Shown piece by piece: positions 25,858-35,253 of a DNA stretch of 39,134 nucleotides. Location: assembly GCA_018971625.1 (NCBI GenBank), contig JAGXAJ010000037.1, positions 1-39,134 on the forward strand. Direction: 5' to 3'. The stretch comes from Pseudomonadota bacterium. GTDB taxonomy: Bacteria > Pseudomonadota > Alphaproteobacteria > Rhizobiales > Xanthobacteraceae. Within the stretch, counting starts at the first letter, position 1; the number at the start of each line of letters is the position of its first letter. A program made the translations under genes and the position numbers. The notes beneath the pieces were generated by a model. It did no database searches and was not told the DNA's origin. It saw only the letters and a list, made by a program, of their open reading frames with translations.

Positions 25858-26148
25858 GCTGCACCGGAGAACGGAGGATGAGAGGATGAGAGGAACGCCC
25901 CTGATTCGATAGGTCCAAAACGTTAACAATGATTAACCATGGCCTGTTGGCCGGTCTTGATCGCCAGAATGGGACCTTTCAGGCGGCTCTTGACGCGTTC
26001 CCGGGATGGCCTCATGCTGGAAACCATGAACGGTTTCCTCGCCATTTGTGGCATTTGCCGCGAGATTATGAGCTAGCGATTCGCTGGCTGAGGCCGTCTT
26101 TTCTCAACCGAGATCACTGGACGCCCGGCCGCAAGGGACGGGATATCC
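25858..26148. promoter_or_regulatory. Divergent gap between the small Cys-rich gene and cysS
   Basis: No gene is seen. It should hold promoters for both neighbours. TTAACAATGATTAACCAT at 25923-25940 contains two TTAA words six bases apart and the CtrA-like octamer TTAACCAT (25933-25940), one base short of the standard seven-base spacing. Confidence 0.4.
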
Positions 26149-27744
26149 ATGGAACTGCGTCTTTACGATACGTTGACCCGCGAGAAGCGCCTGTTCGCGC
26201 CGCTCGATCGCAACCACGTGCGCATGTATGTCTGCGGGCCGACGGTCTACGACTTCGCCCATATCGGCAACGCGCGCCCGGTGATCGTATTCGACGTGCT
26301 GTTCCGGCTGCTGCGGCATCTCTACGGCGCCGATCACGTGACCTATATCCGCAACATCACCGACGTCGACGACAAGATCAACGATCGGGCCGTGCGGGAT
26401 TTTCCCGGCCTGCCGCTGAACGAGGCGATCCGCAAGGTCACCGAAAAAACCGCCGCGCAGTTTCACGCCGATGTCGCCGCGCTCGGTTGCCGGACGCCAA
26501 GCTACGAGCCGCGAGCGACCGATTTCGTGCTGCCGCGCGCCGACGGCAAGGCCGACATGGTGACGCTGATCAAGCAGTTGATCGCGCGCGGCCATGCCTA
26601 TGAAGCCAATGGCGAGGTGCTGTTCGATACTCAGTCGATGCCGGATTACGGCGCGCTGTCAGGCCGCAAGCTCGAGGAGCAGAGGGCGGGTGCCCGCGTC
26701 GCGGTCGACGCGCACAAGAAGAACGCGGCCGATTTCGTGCTGTGGAAGCAGTCTTCCGCCGCTGAGCCCGGCTGGGAAAGCCCGTGGGGCAGGGGACGCC
26801 CTGGTTGGCACATCGAGTGCTCGGCGATGAGCGCGGCCTATCTCGGCGACGTCTTCGACATCCATGGCGGCGGGCTCGACCTGATCTTTCCGCACCACGA
26901 GAACGAGATCGCCCAGTCGCGTTGCGCGCACGGCACGAAGACCATGGCGAATTACTGGATGCACAACGGCTTCCTCGAGGTCGAAGGCCAAAAGATGTCG
27001 AAGAGCCTTGGCAACTTCGTCACCATTAGAGATTTGCTCGACGTAATTCCGGGCGACGTAGTCCGTCTGCAAATGCTCATGACGCACTATCGTCGACCAA
27101 TCGATTGGACAGAACGAAGCACGTCTCTGGCAACCTCTGAATTAGAGGAGTGGGCCGAGAGCCTTCACAGCCACTTCAATTTTCCGAACGAGCACAAACC
27201 TGCTGAGGTTGCTGAGGCGCTGTCAGACGATCTCAACACATCTGCTGCCATTGCCGTTCTGCGAGAATTGCACGTCGCGGCGAAAAAAGGTGGACTGAAG
27301 GAAAAGTTAGTTTTTTCTTCGAATTGCAAGCTGCTCGGATTCAAGAGTTTGCATAAGCCAGGTTTATTCAGATTCGGCGTGTCAGGGATGAACGTTGGAG
27401 ATGTGGCAATTGGGACATACGAGCCGCTTATAAAAAAACTAAGAGCGGCGATTGCGAACGACGCTCCGAATGACGTTCGAGCAGCTATTCTTTCCAAATT
27501 TCAAAAAGACGGTCTAACCGTGCAGGAATCAAATAACGGAGATCTGACGATCGTTCGCGGAAACGAGGCAGATGCGAACCGAAAGATACAAGAGCTTGTA
27601 GATGCTCGATTGGCTGCGCGGAACGCGAAAAATTTCAAAGAGTCCGATCGTATCCGAGACGAGCTTGCTGCCCTAGGCATCGTATTGAAAGATGGAAAAG
27701 ATGCCAACGGCAAGCTGTCCACCACCTGGGAGGTCGCGCGATAA
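26149..27744 (+). CDS. cysS: Cysteinyl-tRNA synthetase, apparently chimeric
   Basis: Charges tRNA-Cys in the cytosol. The 531 residues exceed the usual 460-500. The class I catalytic core is normal: [19 protein letters not shown] (Cys29 zinc ligand, HIGN at 38-41), [22 protein letters not shown] and KMSKSLGNF (from 282). From about residue 290 the DNA changes: a hand count over 27121-27660 gives about 49% GC against 60-67% before, with codons such as AGA, ATA, AAA and TCA. The C-terminal part still has [23 protein letters not shown] and the final anticodon-side pattern [20 protein letters not shown], but also an extra 50-60 residues (about 400-465) I cannot match. GC returns to normal near 27700. 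It overlaps the GNAT gene by one base. Confidence 0.93.
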   Translation: MELRLYDTLTREKRLFAPLDRNHVRMYVCGPTVYDFAHIGNARPVIVFDVLFRLLRHLYGADHVTYIRNITDVDDKINDRAVRDFPGLPLNEAIRKVTEKTAAQFHADVAALGCRTPSYEPRATDFVLPRADGKADMVTLIKQLIARGHAYEANGEVLFDTQSMPDYGALSGRKLEEQRAGARVAVDAHKKNAADFVLWKQSSAAEPGWESPWGRGRPGWHIECSAMSAAYLGDVFDIHGGGLDLIFPHHENEIAQSRCAHGTKTMANYWMHNGFLEVEGQKMSKSLGNFVTIRDLLDVIPGDVVRLQMLMTHYRRPIDWTERSTSLATSELEEWAESLHSHFNFPNEHKPAEVAEALSDDLNTSAAIAVLRELHVAAKKGGLKEKLVFSSNCKLLGFKSLHKPGLFRFGVSGMNVGDVAIGTYEPLIKKLRAAIANDAPNDVRAAILSKFQKDGLTVQESNNGDLTIVRGNEADANRKIQELVDARLAARNAKNFKESDRIRDELAALGIVLKDGKDANGKLSTTWEVAR

Positions 27745-28256
27745 TGCCCCAGGCGCTGCCAAAACCTGCGTTGCGGCCGTTCCTTGCGGCGGATGGGCCC
27801 ATATTGGCGGCGATCTTTGTCGCGGCGATCGAGGAATTGACCGGCGACGACTACAGCGAGGCGCAACAGGAAGCGTGGGCTGCTACGGCCGACGATGAAG
27901 AGGCGTTCGGCAAGCGGCTTGCCGATGAACTGACGCTGATCGCCACGCTGCAGAATTCTCCGGTCGGCTTTGCTTCGCTGAAAGGCAAAGATCATATCGA
28001 CATGCTTTACGTCCATCCTGGCGCGGCCGGGCAGGGCGTCGCGTCCGCACTGTGCGATGCGCTGGAAAAGCTCGCGGGCGCGCGTGGCGCAACCAGCCTG
28101 ACCGTCGATGCCAGCGACAACGCGCAAGGCTTCTTCGCCAAACGGGGTTATATCGCCAGGCAACGCAACAGCGTCACCGTCAATGGCGAATGGCTCGCCA
28201 ACACCACCATGCAGAAGAGTTTGAAGGATAGCGCTGCGCCGGGAGTTCAGCCATGA
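27744..28256 (+). CDS. GNAT-family N-acetyltransferase
   Basis: A 170-residue acetyltransferase: IDMLYVHPGAAGQGVASALC holds the beta4 strand and the acetyl-CoA pyrophosphate loop (Q/R-x-x-G-x-A type), followed by LTVDASDNAQGFFAKRGYI, the usual C-terminal signature. The substrate is unknown. It overlaps the cysS stop by one base and the cimA start by four (ATGA), so the three are translated as a coupled unit. Confidence 0.88.
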   Translation: MPQALPKPALRPFLAADGPILAAIFVAAIEELTGDDYSEAQQEAWAATADDEEAFGKRLADELTLIATLQNSPVGFASLKGKDHIDMLYVHPGAAGQGVASALCDALEKLAGARGATSLTVDASDNAQGFFAKRGYIARQRNSVTVNGEWLANTTMQKSLKDSAAPGVQP

Positions 28257-29851
28257 GCCGCGAACGCCTCTATCTGTTCGACACCACGCTGCGCGACGGC
28301 GCGCAGACCAACGGCGTCGATTTCACGCTGCGTGACAAGCAACTGATTGCGCATATGCTCGATGATCTCGGCATCGACTATGTCGAGGGTGGCTATCCCG
28401 GCGCCAACCCCACCGATACCGAGTTTTTCGCCGAAAAGCCGAAATTCGATCACGCGCGCTTCACGGCCTTCGGCATGACCCGGCGTGCCGGCCGCTCGGC
28501 GTCGAACGATCCGGGTCTCGTGGGACTTCTTGAAGCCAGGGCCGATGCGATCTGCTTTGTCGCGAAATCCTCGGCCTATCAGGTGCGGGTCGCGCTCGAG
28601 ACCACCAACGAGGAAAACCTCGGCTCGATCCGCGACAGCGTGAAGGCCGCGAAAGCCGCCGGCCGCGAAGTGATGCTCGACTGCGAGCACTTTTTCGACG
28701 GTTACAAGGAAGACGCTGAATTCGCGCTCGCCTGCGCCCGAGCGGCTTATGATTCCGGCGCGCGCTGGGTGGTATTATGCGATACCAACGGCGGCACCAT
28801 GCCGCACGAAATCGAGACCATCGTCGGCGAGGTGATAAAACACATTCCGGGCGATCACGTCGGCATCCATGCCCATAACGACACCGAGCAGGCGGTAGCC
28901 AATTCGCTGGCGGCGGTGCGTGCCGGCGCACGCCAGATCCAGGGTACGTTGAACGGTCTTGGCGAACGCTGCGGTAATGCCAATCTGTGCTCGCTGATTC
29001 CGACCTTGCGGCTGAAGCGCGAATTTTCCGATGCGTTCGAGATCGGCGTGTCGACGGACAAGATGGCGACCCTGATGAAGGTGTCGCGGACGCTGGACGA
29101 CATGCTCAACCGCGCGCCGAATCGTCATGCGCCCTATGTCGGTGAAAGCGCCTTCGTCACCAAGACCGGCATTCATGCCTCCGCGGTGCTGAAGGAGCCG
29201 CAGACCTACGAGCATGTATCGCCGGAATCCGTCGGCAATCGCCGTAAGGTGCTGGTGTCCGATCAGGCCGGCCGCTCCAATGTCATCGCCGAACTTGACC
29301 GTGCCGGCATCGCCTACACCAAGGAAGACCCCAAGCTGGTCCGCCTGGTCGAGGAACTGAAGGAGCGGGAAGCCGCCGGCTACGCCTACGAATCCGCCAA
29401 TGCCTCGTTCGACCTGCTGGCGCGGCGCACGTTTGGCCGGGTGCCGGAATATTTTGAGGTCGAGCAGTTCGATGTCAATGTCGAGCAGCGCTACAACGCC
29501 AACGGCCAGCGTGTCACGGTGGCCATGGCGGTGGTGAAGGTCGATGTCGCCGGCGAGAAATTGATTTCGGCGGCCGAAGGCAATGGTCCGGTGAATGCGC
29601 TGGATGTCGCGTTGCGGAAGGATCTCGGCAAGTACCAGAAATACATCGAAGGCCTGAAGCTGATCGATTACCGCGTGCGTATCCTCAACGGCGGTACCGA
29701 AGCGGTGACCCGGGTATTGATCGAGAGCAAGGACGAGGCAGGCGAACGCTGGACCACGATCGGAGTGTCGCCCAATATCATCGACGCCTCGTTCCAGGCG
29801 CTGATGGATTCGGTGATCTACAAGCTGGTGAAATCCGGCGCTCCGGCGTGA
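28253..29851 (+). CDS. cimA: (R)-citramalate synthase
   Basis: Condenses pyruvate and acetyl-CoA to citramalate, the threonine-independent entry to isoleucine. The 532 residues fit CimA: DTTLRDGAQTNGVDFT (10-25; Arg and Asp of the HMGL-like active site), GGYPGANPTDTEFF, the metal motif HAHNDTEQAVANS near residue 206, NGLGERCGNANLCSLIP, and a C-terminal LeuA-type regulatory domain from about 400 (FDVNVEQRYNANGQRVTVAM, NGGTEAVTRVLIES). The threonine/valine-type motifs of 2-isopropylmalate synthase are absent and the first strand reads LYLFDTTLRDG, as in CimA. Start by ATGA overlap with the GNAT gene. Confidence 0.92.
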   Translation: MSRERLYLFDTTLRDGAQTNGVDFTLRDKQLIAHMLDDLGIDYVEGGYPGANPTDTEFFAEKPKFDHARFTAFGMTRRAGRSASNDPGLVGLLEARADAICFVAKSSAYQVRVALETTNEENLGSIRDSVKAAKAAGREVMLDCEHFFDGYKEDAEFALACARAAYDSGARWVVLCDTNGGTMPHEIETIVGEVIKHIPGDHVGIHAHNDTEQAVANSLAAVRAGARQIQGTLNGLGERCGNANLCSLIPTLRLKREFSDAFEIGVSTDKMATLMKVSRTLDDMLNRAPNRHAPYVGESAFVTKTGIHASAVLKEPQTYEHVSPESVGNRRKVLVSDQAGRSNVIAELDRAGIAYTKEDPKLVRLVEELKEREAAGYAYESANASFDLLARRTFGRVPEYFEVEQFDVNVEQRYNANGQRVTVAMAVVKVDVAGEKLISAAEGNGPVNALDVALRKDLGKYQKYIEGLKLIDYRVRILNGGTEAVTRVLIESKDEAGERWTTIGVSPNIIDASFQALMDSVIYKLVKSGAPA

Positions 29852-29863
29852 GGCGGTGCAAAT

Positions 29864-30241
29864 ATGATCGATCACGTTTCAGTCGGCGTCCGCGACCTCG
29901 ATCACGCCGCGCGATTCTACGAGGCGACGCTGGCGGCTCTTGGCCTCAAGCGCCTGGTGACGCGGCCGGCGACGATCGGCTTCGGCAAGAGCTATCCGGA
30001 GTTCTGGATCAATTTGCGCGCCGACATGGACGAGGTTGCACGCGGGAGCGGCACCCACATTTGTCTTCGCGCGAAATCGGCTGATGAAATCGATGCGTTC
30101 CACGCTGCGGCGCTCAATGCGGGCGGCGTATCCGATGGCGCGCCAGGGCTGCGGCCGCATGGCCGCGTGCGTTATTACGCCGCGTTCGTTGTCGATCCCG
30201 ACGGCAATCGCATCGAAGCGGTGACGTTTCCGAATGAGTGA
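29864..30241 (+). CDS. VOC-family protein (glyoxalase/bleomycin-resistance fold)
   Basis: A 125-residue protein: IDHVSVGVRDLDHAARFYEA opens with the first metal His; THICLRAKSADEIDAFHAAA carries the second; YYAAFVVDPDGNRIEAVTF ends with the metal Glu. This is the pattern of small stand-alone VOC enzymes annotated in many proteobacteria; substrate unknown. It starts 12 bases after cimA, so it likely belongs to the cysS-cimA transcript, and it ends one base from the convergent LOG-family gene. Confidence 0.88.
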   Translation: MIDHVSVGVRDLDHAARFYEATLAALGLKRLVTRPATIGFGKSYPEFWINLRADMDEVARGSGTHICLRAKSADEIDAFHAAALNAGGVSDGAPGLRPHGRVRYYAAFVVDPDGNRIEAVTFPNE

Positions 30242-30242
30242 T

Positions 30243-30824
30243 CTAGGTTCTCACCGGCTCGGCCGCTGCAGCCGCCATCTTGCGATGGATCAGGGGCAGA
30301 ATGCCGGCGACATTGTTGGAGATCACATCGTCCAGTATGCCGGAGTTATAAACAAAACCGGCCGCTTTCATCCGCGCGAAGGTTTCAAGCAGCGGGCTCC
30401 AGAACGAATCGATGCTGCACAGCACGATCGGCTTTTTATGGTGCGCCAGCTGCGCCCAGGTGAGTTGCTCGACCAGTTCCTCCAGCGTGCCGATGCCGCC
30501 GGGCAGGGCGACGAATGCGTCGGAACGCTCGAACATCAGCCGCTTGCGTTCGTGCATGTCGCGCGTCACCACCATTTCCTGGACCCGGCTCAGCGCGCGC
30601 TCCCGCGCGACCAGAGCTTCCGGGATGATGCCGGTGACGGTGCCGCCATGGTCGAGCACGGCCGTTGCCAACGCGCCCATCACTCCAAACGAGCCGCCGC
30701 CATAGACCAGGTTGATCTTGTTTTCGGCGAGCACTTTGCCGAAGTCCCTGGCAGCTTCGATAAAGTGGGGATTGGTGCCTGGGCTGGAGCCGCAATAGAC
30801 ACAGACATTGCTGATCTTGATCAT
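30243..30824 (-). CDS. LOG-family protein (cytokinin riboside 5'-monophosphate phosphoribohydrolase type)
   Basis: A 193-residue Rossmann-like protein with VCVYCGSSPGTNP (7-19), LVYGGGSFGVMGALA (39-53), MHERKRLMFERSD and the signature PGGIGTLEE (108-116) of LOG-type enzymes, which cleave ribose 5-phosphate from cytokinin or AMP nucleotides. In plant-associated bacteria it may release active cytokinin, but many LOG proteins are housekeeping nucleosidases. The ATG at 30824 begins the family N-terminus (MIKISNVCVYCG); an earlier reading from 30947 has no support. It is divergent from the ABC exporter gene. Confidence 0.9.
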   Translation of the reverse strand: MIKISNVCVYCGSSPGTNPHFIEAARDFGKVLAENKINLVYGGGSFGVMGALATAVLDHGGTVTGIIPEALVARERALSRVQEMVVTRDMHERKRLMFERSDAFVALPGGIGTLEELVEQLTWAQLAHHKKPIVLCSIDSFWSPLLETFARMKAAGFVYNSGILDDVISNNVAGILPLIHRKMAAAAAEPVRT

Positions 30825-31029
30825 GGCTGCGATGTGGCACCGCAACGCAAAACCGTCAAGCGGCCGAGCCCGGCGCAGCACTGTGGATGGAAAAGATTGT
30901 TCCGCCGGGGTGCGCAACGGGTCAAAAGCCCTATATGAACGCCGCATGACGAAGTCAGATCAAAGGGTTCGCGTGGCCCGGAGAACCCCCGACGATTCGC
31001 GACCCCGCCATACGCGCCGGGGACGATAG

Positions 31030-32985
31030 ATGGCTCACGCGCATTCACCTCCGGCTGACGGCAACAAGGAGTCCGCACCCGACAAAACGGTCGAACGGGC
31101 GACCCTGATCGGGACGCTCGTGCATCTGTGGCCCTATATCTGGCCCAGCGATCGCGCCGACCTCAAGATGCGCGTGGTCTGGTCGGTCGTGCTGCTGCTG
31201 ATTGCCAAGGTCGCGACGCTGGCCGTGCCGTTCACCTTCAAATGGGCGATCGACGCACTGACGGGAGCGAACAGCGCGCCCGTGCAATCGTCGAACTGGA
31301 AGCTGTGGCTGATCGCGTCTCCCTTTGTCATGACTGCCAGCTATGGCGGCCTGCGGGTGCTGATGGCGGTGCTGACCCAGTGGCGCGACGGCATTTTTGC
31401 CCGGGTTGCGATGCATGCCGTGCGCAAGCTCGCCGTCCTCACCTTTGTGCACATGCACGAGCTGTCATTGCGCTTTCATCTGGACCGCAAGACCGGCGGA
31501 TTGACGCGGGTTCTGGAGCGCGGCCGCCTCGGCATCGAGCAGATCGTGCGAATGGTCATCTTGCAGCTCGTGCCTACCATCGTCGAGGTCTCGCTGATGA
31601 TGGGTGTGCTACTATGGAAGTTCGACTGGCGCTATCTGATCGCGACCCTGATCACCGTCGTGGTCTTTATGTACTACACCTACAAAGCGACCGAATGGCG
31701 GATCGGAATTCGCCGCAAGATGAACGAATCCGACACCGAAGCGAACACCAAGGCGATCGACTCGCTGTTGAATTATGAAACGGTCAAATATTTCGGCGCC
31801 GAGGCGCGCGAAGCGGCGCGCTACGATCGCTCGATGGAACGCTATGAGCAGGCCAGCGTGAAGACCTATACCTCACTGGCGGTGCTCAATACCGGCCAGG
31901 CGATCATCTTCACCACGGGCCTCACCACAACCATGCTGATGTGCGCGTTCGGCGTGCGCGCCGGTCACAATACGGTCGGCGATTTCGTCATGATCAACGC
32001 CATGATGATCCAGCTCTACACGCCGCTGAATTTCATGGGCATGGTCTATCGCGAAATCAAGCAGGCGATCATCGATATCGAGAAGATGTTCGTGGTGCTG
32101 TCGAAGCGCCCCGAGGTCAAGGATGTGCCCGGCGCCAAACCGTTGATCGTGACGTCTGGCCATGTGCGTTTCGACGATGTGCGCTTTTCCTACGATCCCG
32201 AGCGGACGATCCTCAAAGGATTGAGCTTCGACGTCCCCGCCGGCAAGACGGTCGCCATCGTCGGCCCGTCCGGCGCCGGCAAGTCGACGATTTCCCGGTT
32301 GCTGTTTCGGCTTTATGACGTCTCCGAAGGCAGGATCCTGATCGACGGCCAGGATATCCGCAACGTGACGCAGGAGTCGCTACGGGCCTCGATCGGCATG
32401 GTGCCGCAGGATACCGTGCTGTTCAACGACACCATCCGCTACAACATTCGCTACGGGCGGTGGAACGCGAGCGATGCCGAGGTCGAGCAGGCGGCGCAAC
32501 TGGCGCAGATCGACAGTTTCATCAAGCTGTCGCCGAAGGGTTATGAGACCCAGGTCGGCGAGCGCGGTCTGAAGCTATCCGGCGGCGAGAAGCAGCGTGT
32601 GGCGATCGCGCGCACCGTGCTCAAGGCGCCGCCGATCCTGTTGCTCGACGAGGCGACCTCGGCGCTCGACAGCCACACCGAGCACGAAATCCAGGGCGCA
32701 CTGGATCGGGTGTCGCGTAACCGCACCTCGCTGGTGATCGCACACCGGCTGTCGACCATTGTCGGCGCCGACGAAATCATCGTGCTGGATCAGGGCCGGA
32801 TCGTCGAGCGCGGCACCCATTCCCAGCTTTTGGCAACCGACGGGCTTTACGCCAGCATGTGGAACCGCCAGCGCGAGGCCGAGGAAGCGCGGGAGCGGCT
32901 GGCGCGTATCGCTGACGAGAACGAAGCGCCAAACCGGGAGTCGCCGATCGATCATGCCCTGGTGGCGCCGGCTGCGGCCGAATGA
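31030..32985 (+). CDS. Atm1-type ABC exporter (permease-ATPase half transporter)
   Basis: A 651-residue half transporter. The N-terminal membrane domain (about 45-340) has six helices and the Atm1/HMT1 marks NYETVKYFGAEAREAARYDR and VLNTGQAIIFTTGL. The ATPase domain has Walker A GPSGAGKST (about 412-420), signature LSGGEKQR, Walker B ILLLDEATSALDS and the switch His in IAHRLSTI. Bacterial Atm1 proteins export glutathione-linked metals or polysulfides and link to Fe-S and heavy-metal balance. The tail after residue 610 is charged and Ala/Pro-rich. The start is ATG 31030. Confidence 0.92.
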   Translation: MAHAHSPPADGNKESAPDKTVERATLIGTLVHLWPYIWPSDRADLKMRVVWSVVLLLIAKVATLAVPFTFKWAIDALTGANSAPVQSSNWKLWLIASPFVMTASYGGLRVLMAVLTQWRDGIFARVAMHAVRKLAVLTFVHMHELSLRFHLDRKTGGLTRVLERGRLGIEQIVRMVILQLVPTIVEVSLMMGVLLWKFDWRYLIATLITVVVFMYYTYKATEWRIGIRRKMNESDTEANTKAIDSLLNYETVKYFGAEAREAARYDRSMERYEQASVKTYTSLAVLNTGQAIIFTTGLTTTMLMCAFGVRAGHNTVGDFVMINAMMIQLYTPLNFMGMVYREIKQAIIDIEKMFVVLSKRPEVKDVPGAKPLIVTSGHVRFDDVRFSYDPERTILKGLSFDVPAGKTVAIVGPSGAGKSTISRLLFRLYDVSEGRILIDGQDIRNVTQESLRASIGMVPQDTVLFNDTIRYNIRYGRWNASDAEVEQAAQLAQIDSFIKLSPKGYETQVGERGLKLSGGEKQRVAIARTVLKAPPILLLDEATSALDSHTEHEIQGALDRVSRNRTSLVIAHRLSTIVGADEIIVLDQGRIVERGTHSQLLATDGLYASMWNRQREAEEARERLARIADENEAPNRESPIDHALVAPAAAE

Positions 32986-33026
32986 TTGAAATTGATGGCA
33001 TCATGATTCGGGAGAGCTAATCGCTT

Positions 33027-33066
33027 CTCTCCTTGCGGGAGAGGGTGGCTCGACGCTAGTCGAGCC
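33027..33066. repeat. Paired-hairpin intergenic repeat
   Basis: Two hairpins side by side: CTCTCC TTGCG GGAGAG within 33027-33043, and GGCTCGAC (33047-33054), GCTA, GTCGAGCC (33059-33066), a perfect 8-base stem with a 4-base loop. The CTCTCC-TTGCG-GGAGAG style resembles the short palindromes scattered through Bradyrhizobium genomes. Lies between the ABC gene and psd. Confidence 0.6.
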
Positions 33067-33092
33067 GGGAAGGGGAAAGGAAATGAAGTCTG

Positions 33093-33791
33093 ATGTCCAT
33101 TGGTAATTCCATCCGCGCGCAAATTCCGCCCATTCATCCCGAAGGCTATCCGTTTATCGGCGGCCTTGCGCTGGCGAGCCTGATCCTGTTCTGGATCTGG
33201 TCGCCGCTCGGCTGGATCGGCACGGTGCTCACGATCTGGTGCGCACTGTTCTTCCGCGATCCGGTGCGGGTTACGCCGGTGCGTGAAGGCATCATCGTCG
33301 CGCCAGCCGACGGGCGTGTCTCGATGATCGCGCAAGTGTCGCCGCCGGCCGAACTTGACCTTGGCGACCGGCCCTTGCCTCGCGTTTCGATCTTCATGAG
33401 CGTGTTCAACTGCCATGTGAACCGCAGCCCGGTCGGGGGGCGGATCGATCGTATCGCGTATCGGCCGGGCACCTTCATCAACGCCGAACTCGACAAGGCG
33501 AGCGAAGATAATGAGCGCAATTCGCTTGTGATCTCGACGCCGAACGGCCGCATCGGGGTGATCCAGATCGCGGGCCTGGTGGCGCGGCGGATCGTGTCGT
33601 TCGTTCGCGAAGGACAGATGATCGGCGTCGGCGAGCGGTTCGGATTGATCCGTTTCGGATCGCGACTCGATATCTATTTGCCGGAAGGAACCAAACCGCT
33701 GGTCTCCGAAGGCCAGACCGCAGTGGCCGGCGAGACTATCCTGGCCGATCTCGGGCTTGCCGATCCTGGCCGGACCTACCGGACCGGTTAA
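33093..33791 (+). CDS. psd: Phosphatidylserine decarboxylase proenzyme, archaeal-type short form
   Basis: Converts phosphatidylserine to phosphatidylethanolamine at the inner membrane. The 232-residue length matches the short Psd form of alphaproteobacteria. One or two helices (about 20-55: [18 protein letters not shown]) precede the domain with [35 protein letters not shown] and GLVARRIV. Self-cleavage should occur in RFGSRLD between Gly189 and Ser190, making the pyruvoyl group on Ser190. It pairs with pssA 54 bases downstream, so both steps of PE synthesis are adjacent. Confidence 0.95.
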   Translation: MSIGNSIRAQIPPIHPEGYPFIGGLALASLILFWIWSPLGWIGTVLTIWCALFFRDPVRVTPVREGIIVAPADGRVSMIAQVSPPAELDLGDRPLPRVSIFMSVFNCHVNRSPVGGRIDRIAYRPGTFINAELDKASEDNERNSLVISTPNGRIGVIQIAGLVARRIVSFVREGQMIGVGERFGLIRFGSRLDIYLPEGTKPLVSEGQTAVAGETILADLGLADPGRTYRTG

Positions 33792-33845
33792 CCATTCGCC
33801 CCGCAGCGACAATGGCGAAACAGCTCACCGTTTGCTATATTTGAA

Positions 33846-34742
33846 GTGGCCATGCAGATGCCCGACCATTCCAGACATCCCGATTTGCGCCGACGCCGGT
33901 TTCGTCCCATCCCGGTGCGCCTGCTCGTGCCCAACGTCATTACGCTGCTTGCGATCTGCGCAGGACTGACCGCGATCCGGCTGTCCACCGAAGGTCGGAT
34001 GGAATTGGCGGTGGCCGCCATCGTGTTCGCAGCCCTGCTCGACGGTCTCGACGGCCGGGTGGCGCGCATGATCAAGGGCCAGTCGAAGTTCGGTGCCGAG
34101 CTCGACAGTCTCGCCGACTTCGTCAATTTTGGTGTCGCGCCGGGATTGATCCTGTACTTCTGGCAACTGCACGAGCTTGGCAATGGCGGCTGGATCGCGG
34201 CGGTGGTGTTCGCAATCAGCGGCGGGCTACGGCTGGCGCGCTTCAACGCGACCATGGACGACCCGAACAAGCCGGCCTTTGCCGCGAATTATTTTACCGG
34301 CGTTCCGGCGCCCGCCGGTGCGATCACCGTGTTGCTTCCGGTATATCTCGCCTTCCTCGGCGTCCCGCGGCTGCCGGCGGCACTGATTGCGCTCTACACG
34401 CTGTTGATCGCGTTCCTGATGGTGTCGCGATTGCCGGTATTTTCCGGCAAGACCGTGCGCATGCGGGTAGCGCCGGAATTGGTGCTGCCGCTGTTCGTCT
34501 CGGTGATCTTCTTCATCGCGCTGCTGATCGGCTATCCCTGGTACATGCTGTCGATCTGCACGATACTTTATCTGCTAAGTTTGCCCGCGAGCCTGAAATC
34601 CTACCGCAACCATGAACGCAAGGCTGCGGCGCTCGCGAACGCGCCGGCTGGTGGCGTAGCGCCGTCTAATCCGGCCCCGCCGCCTTTTGCTCCACCCGCA
34701 TCTGGGCCGGATAGGGATGAGCGGCCGACCCGGCTCAACTGA
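33846..34742 (+). CDS. pssA: CDP-diacylglycerol-serine O-phosphatidyltransferase
   Basis: Makes phosphatidylserine from CDP-diacylglycerol and serine. The 298 residues show the CDP-alcohol phosphotransferase motif from Asp66 (DGLDGRVAR) to Asp87 and Asp91 (GAELDSLADF). About eight hydrophobic helices follow, and a Pro/Ala-rich tail from about 265 is likely cytosolic. The start is GTG 33846 or, two codons on, ATG 33852; both fit. It lies directly after psd. Confidence 0.94.
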   Translation: MAMQMPDHSRHPDLRRRRFRPIPVRLLVPNVITLLAICAGLTAIRLSTEGRMELAVAAIVFAALLDGLDGRVARMIKGQSKFGAELDSLADFVNFGVAPGLILYFWQLHELGNGGWIAAVVFAISGGLRLARFNATMDDPNKPAFAANYFTGVPAPAGAITVLLPVYLAFLGVPRLPAALIALYTLLIAFLMVSRLPVFSGKTVRMRVAPELVLPLFVSVIFFIALLIGYPWYMLSICTILYLLSLPASLKSYRNHERKAAALANAPAGGVAPSNPAPPPFAPPASGPDRDERPTRLN

Positions 34743-34823
34743 GCCGAGGATTTCCCCTTTTTGTCGATCGCGGCTTTGTCTTGCGGGGCAGGGCCTGCGC
34801 CGAAACAAGGAGAAAGTGTCGTG

Positions 34824-35253
34824 ATGCAATCGGCACCGCTGGCGCCCATCGTGATCCCGCAAGATATACGCCGCCGAACCCTGCGGCCGCCGCGAGACGC
34901 CGATCCCCGAGATTGCGTGCAGCCCCGACTTCCCGCTTGAAAAACTGAAGGCGGCGCTGAAGCGTTCGGCCGAGATCCACTGGCGCAAACGGTGCATTGC
35001 TGTGATCGGGCGTGAAGGCCAATTCGGATCGGTCCCGCGATTGACTTCGTGGGACGCATGCGCCGCCGAGCGGCTGTGCGTCGATGACTCTTCGGCTGGT
35101 CGCGAGCTCCGAGCGTTGGCCACGGAACGATTAACCTCCTCAGGAGATCCTGAACGTGTCCAGCATTCTGGCCAGGGTCGGGCCGATGGCGCGGAGTTCT
35201 TTCAAATTGGCTTGCGACAATTTCTGCAGCCGTCTTTCGCCTTCTTTCGTTAG
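34824..35253 (+). pseudogene. Frameshifted small conserved-looking gene, unidentified
   Basis: A good ribosome site (AAGGAG at 34807-34812) precedes ATG 34824 and the peptide MQSAPLAPIVI. At the C run 34856-34858 the sense continues one base out of frame: KIYAAEP, RRETPIPEIACSPDFPLEKL, KAALKRSAEIHWRKRCIAVI, GREGQFGSVPRLTSWDACAA. Removing one C restores a continuous reading. The second frame stays open to 35253 and would run into the opposite MarR gene, so the original stop was probably nearer 35130. I do not recognise the family. A sequencing error is an alternative to a real mutation. Confidence 0.5.

Noticed and set aside
33786..33794. TTAACCAT as a CtrA half-site after psd
   Set aside because: Only a single half-site; no partner TTAA at seven-base spacing.
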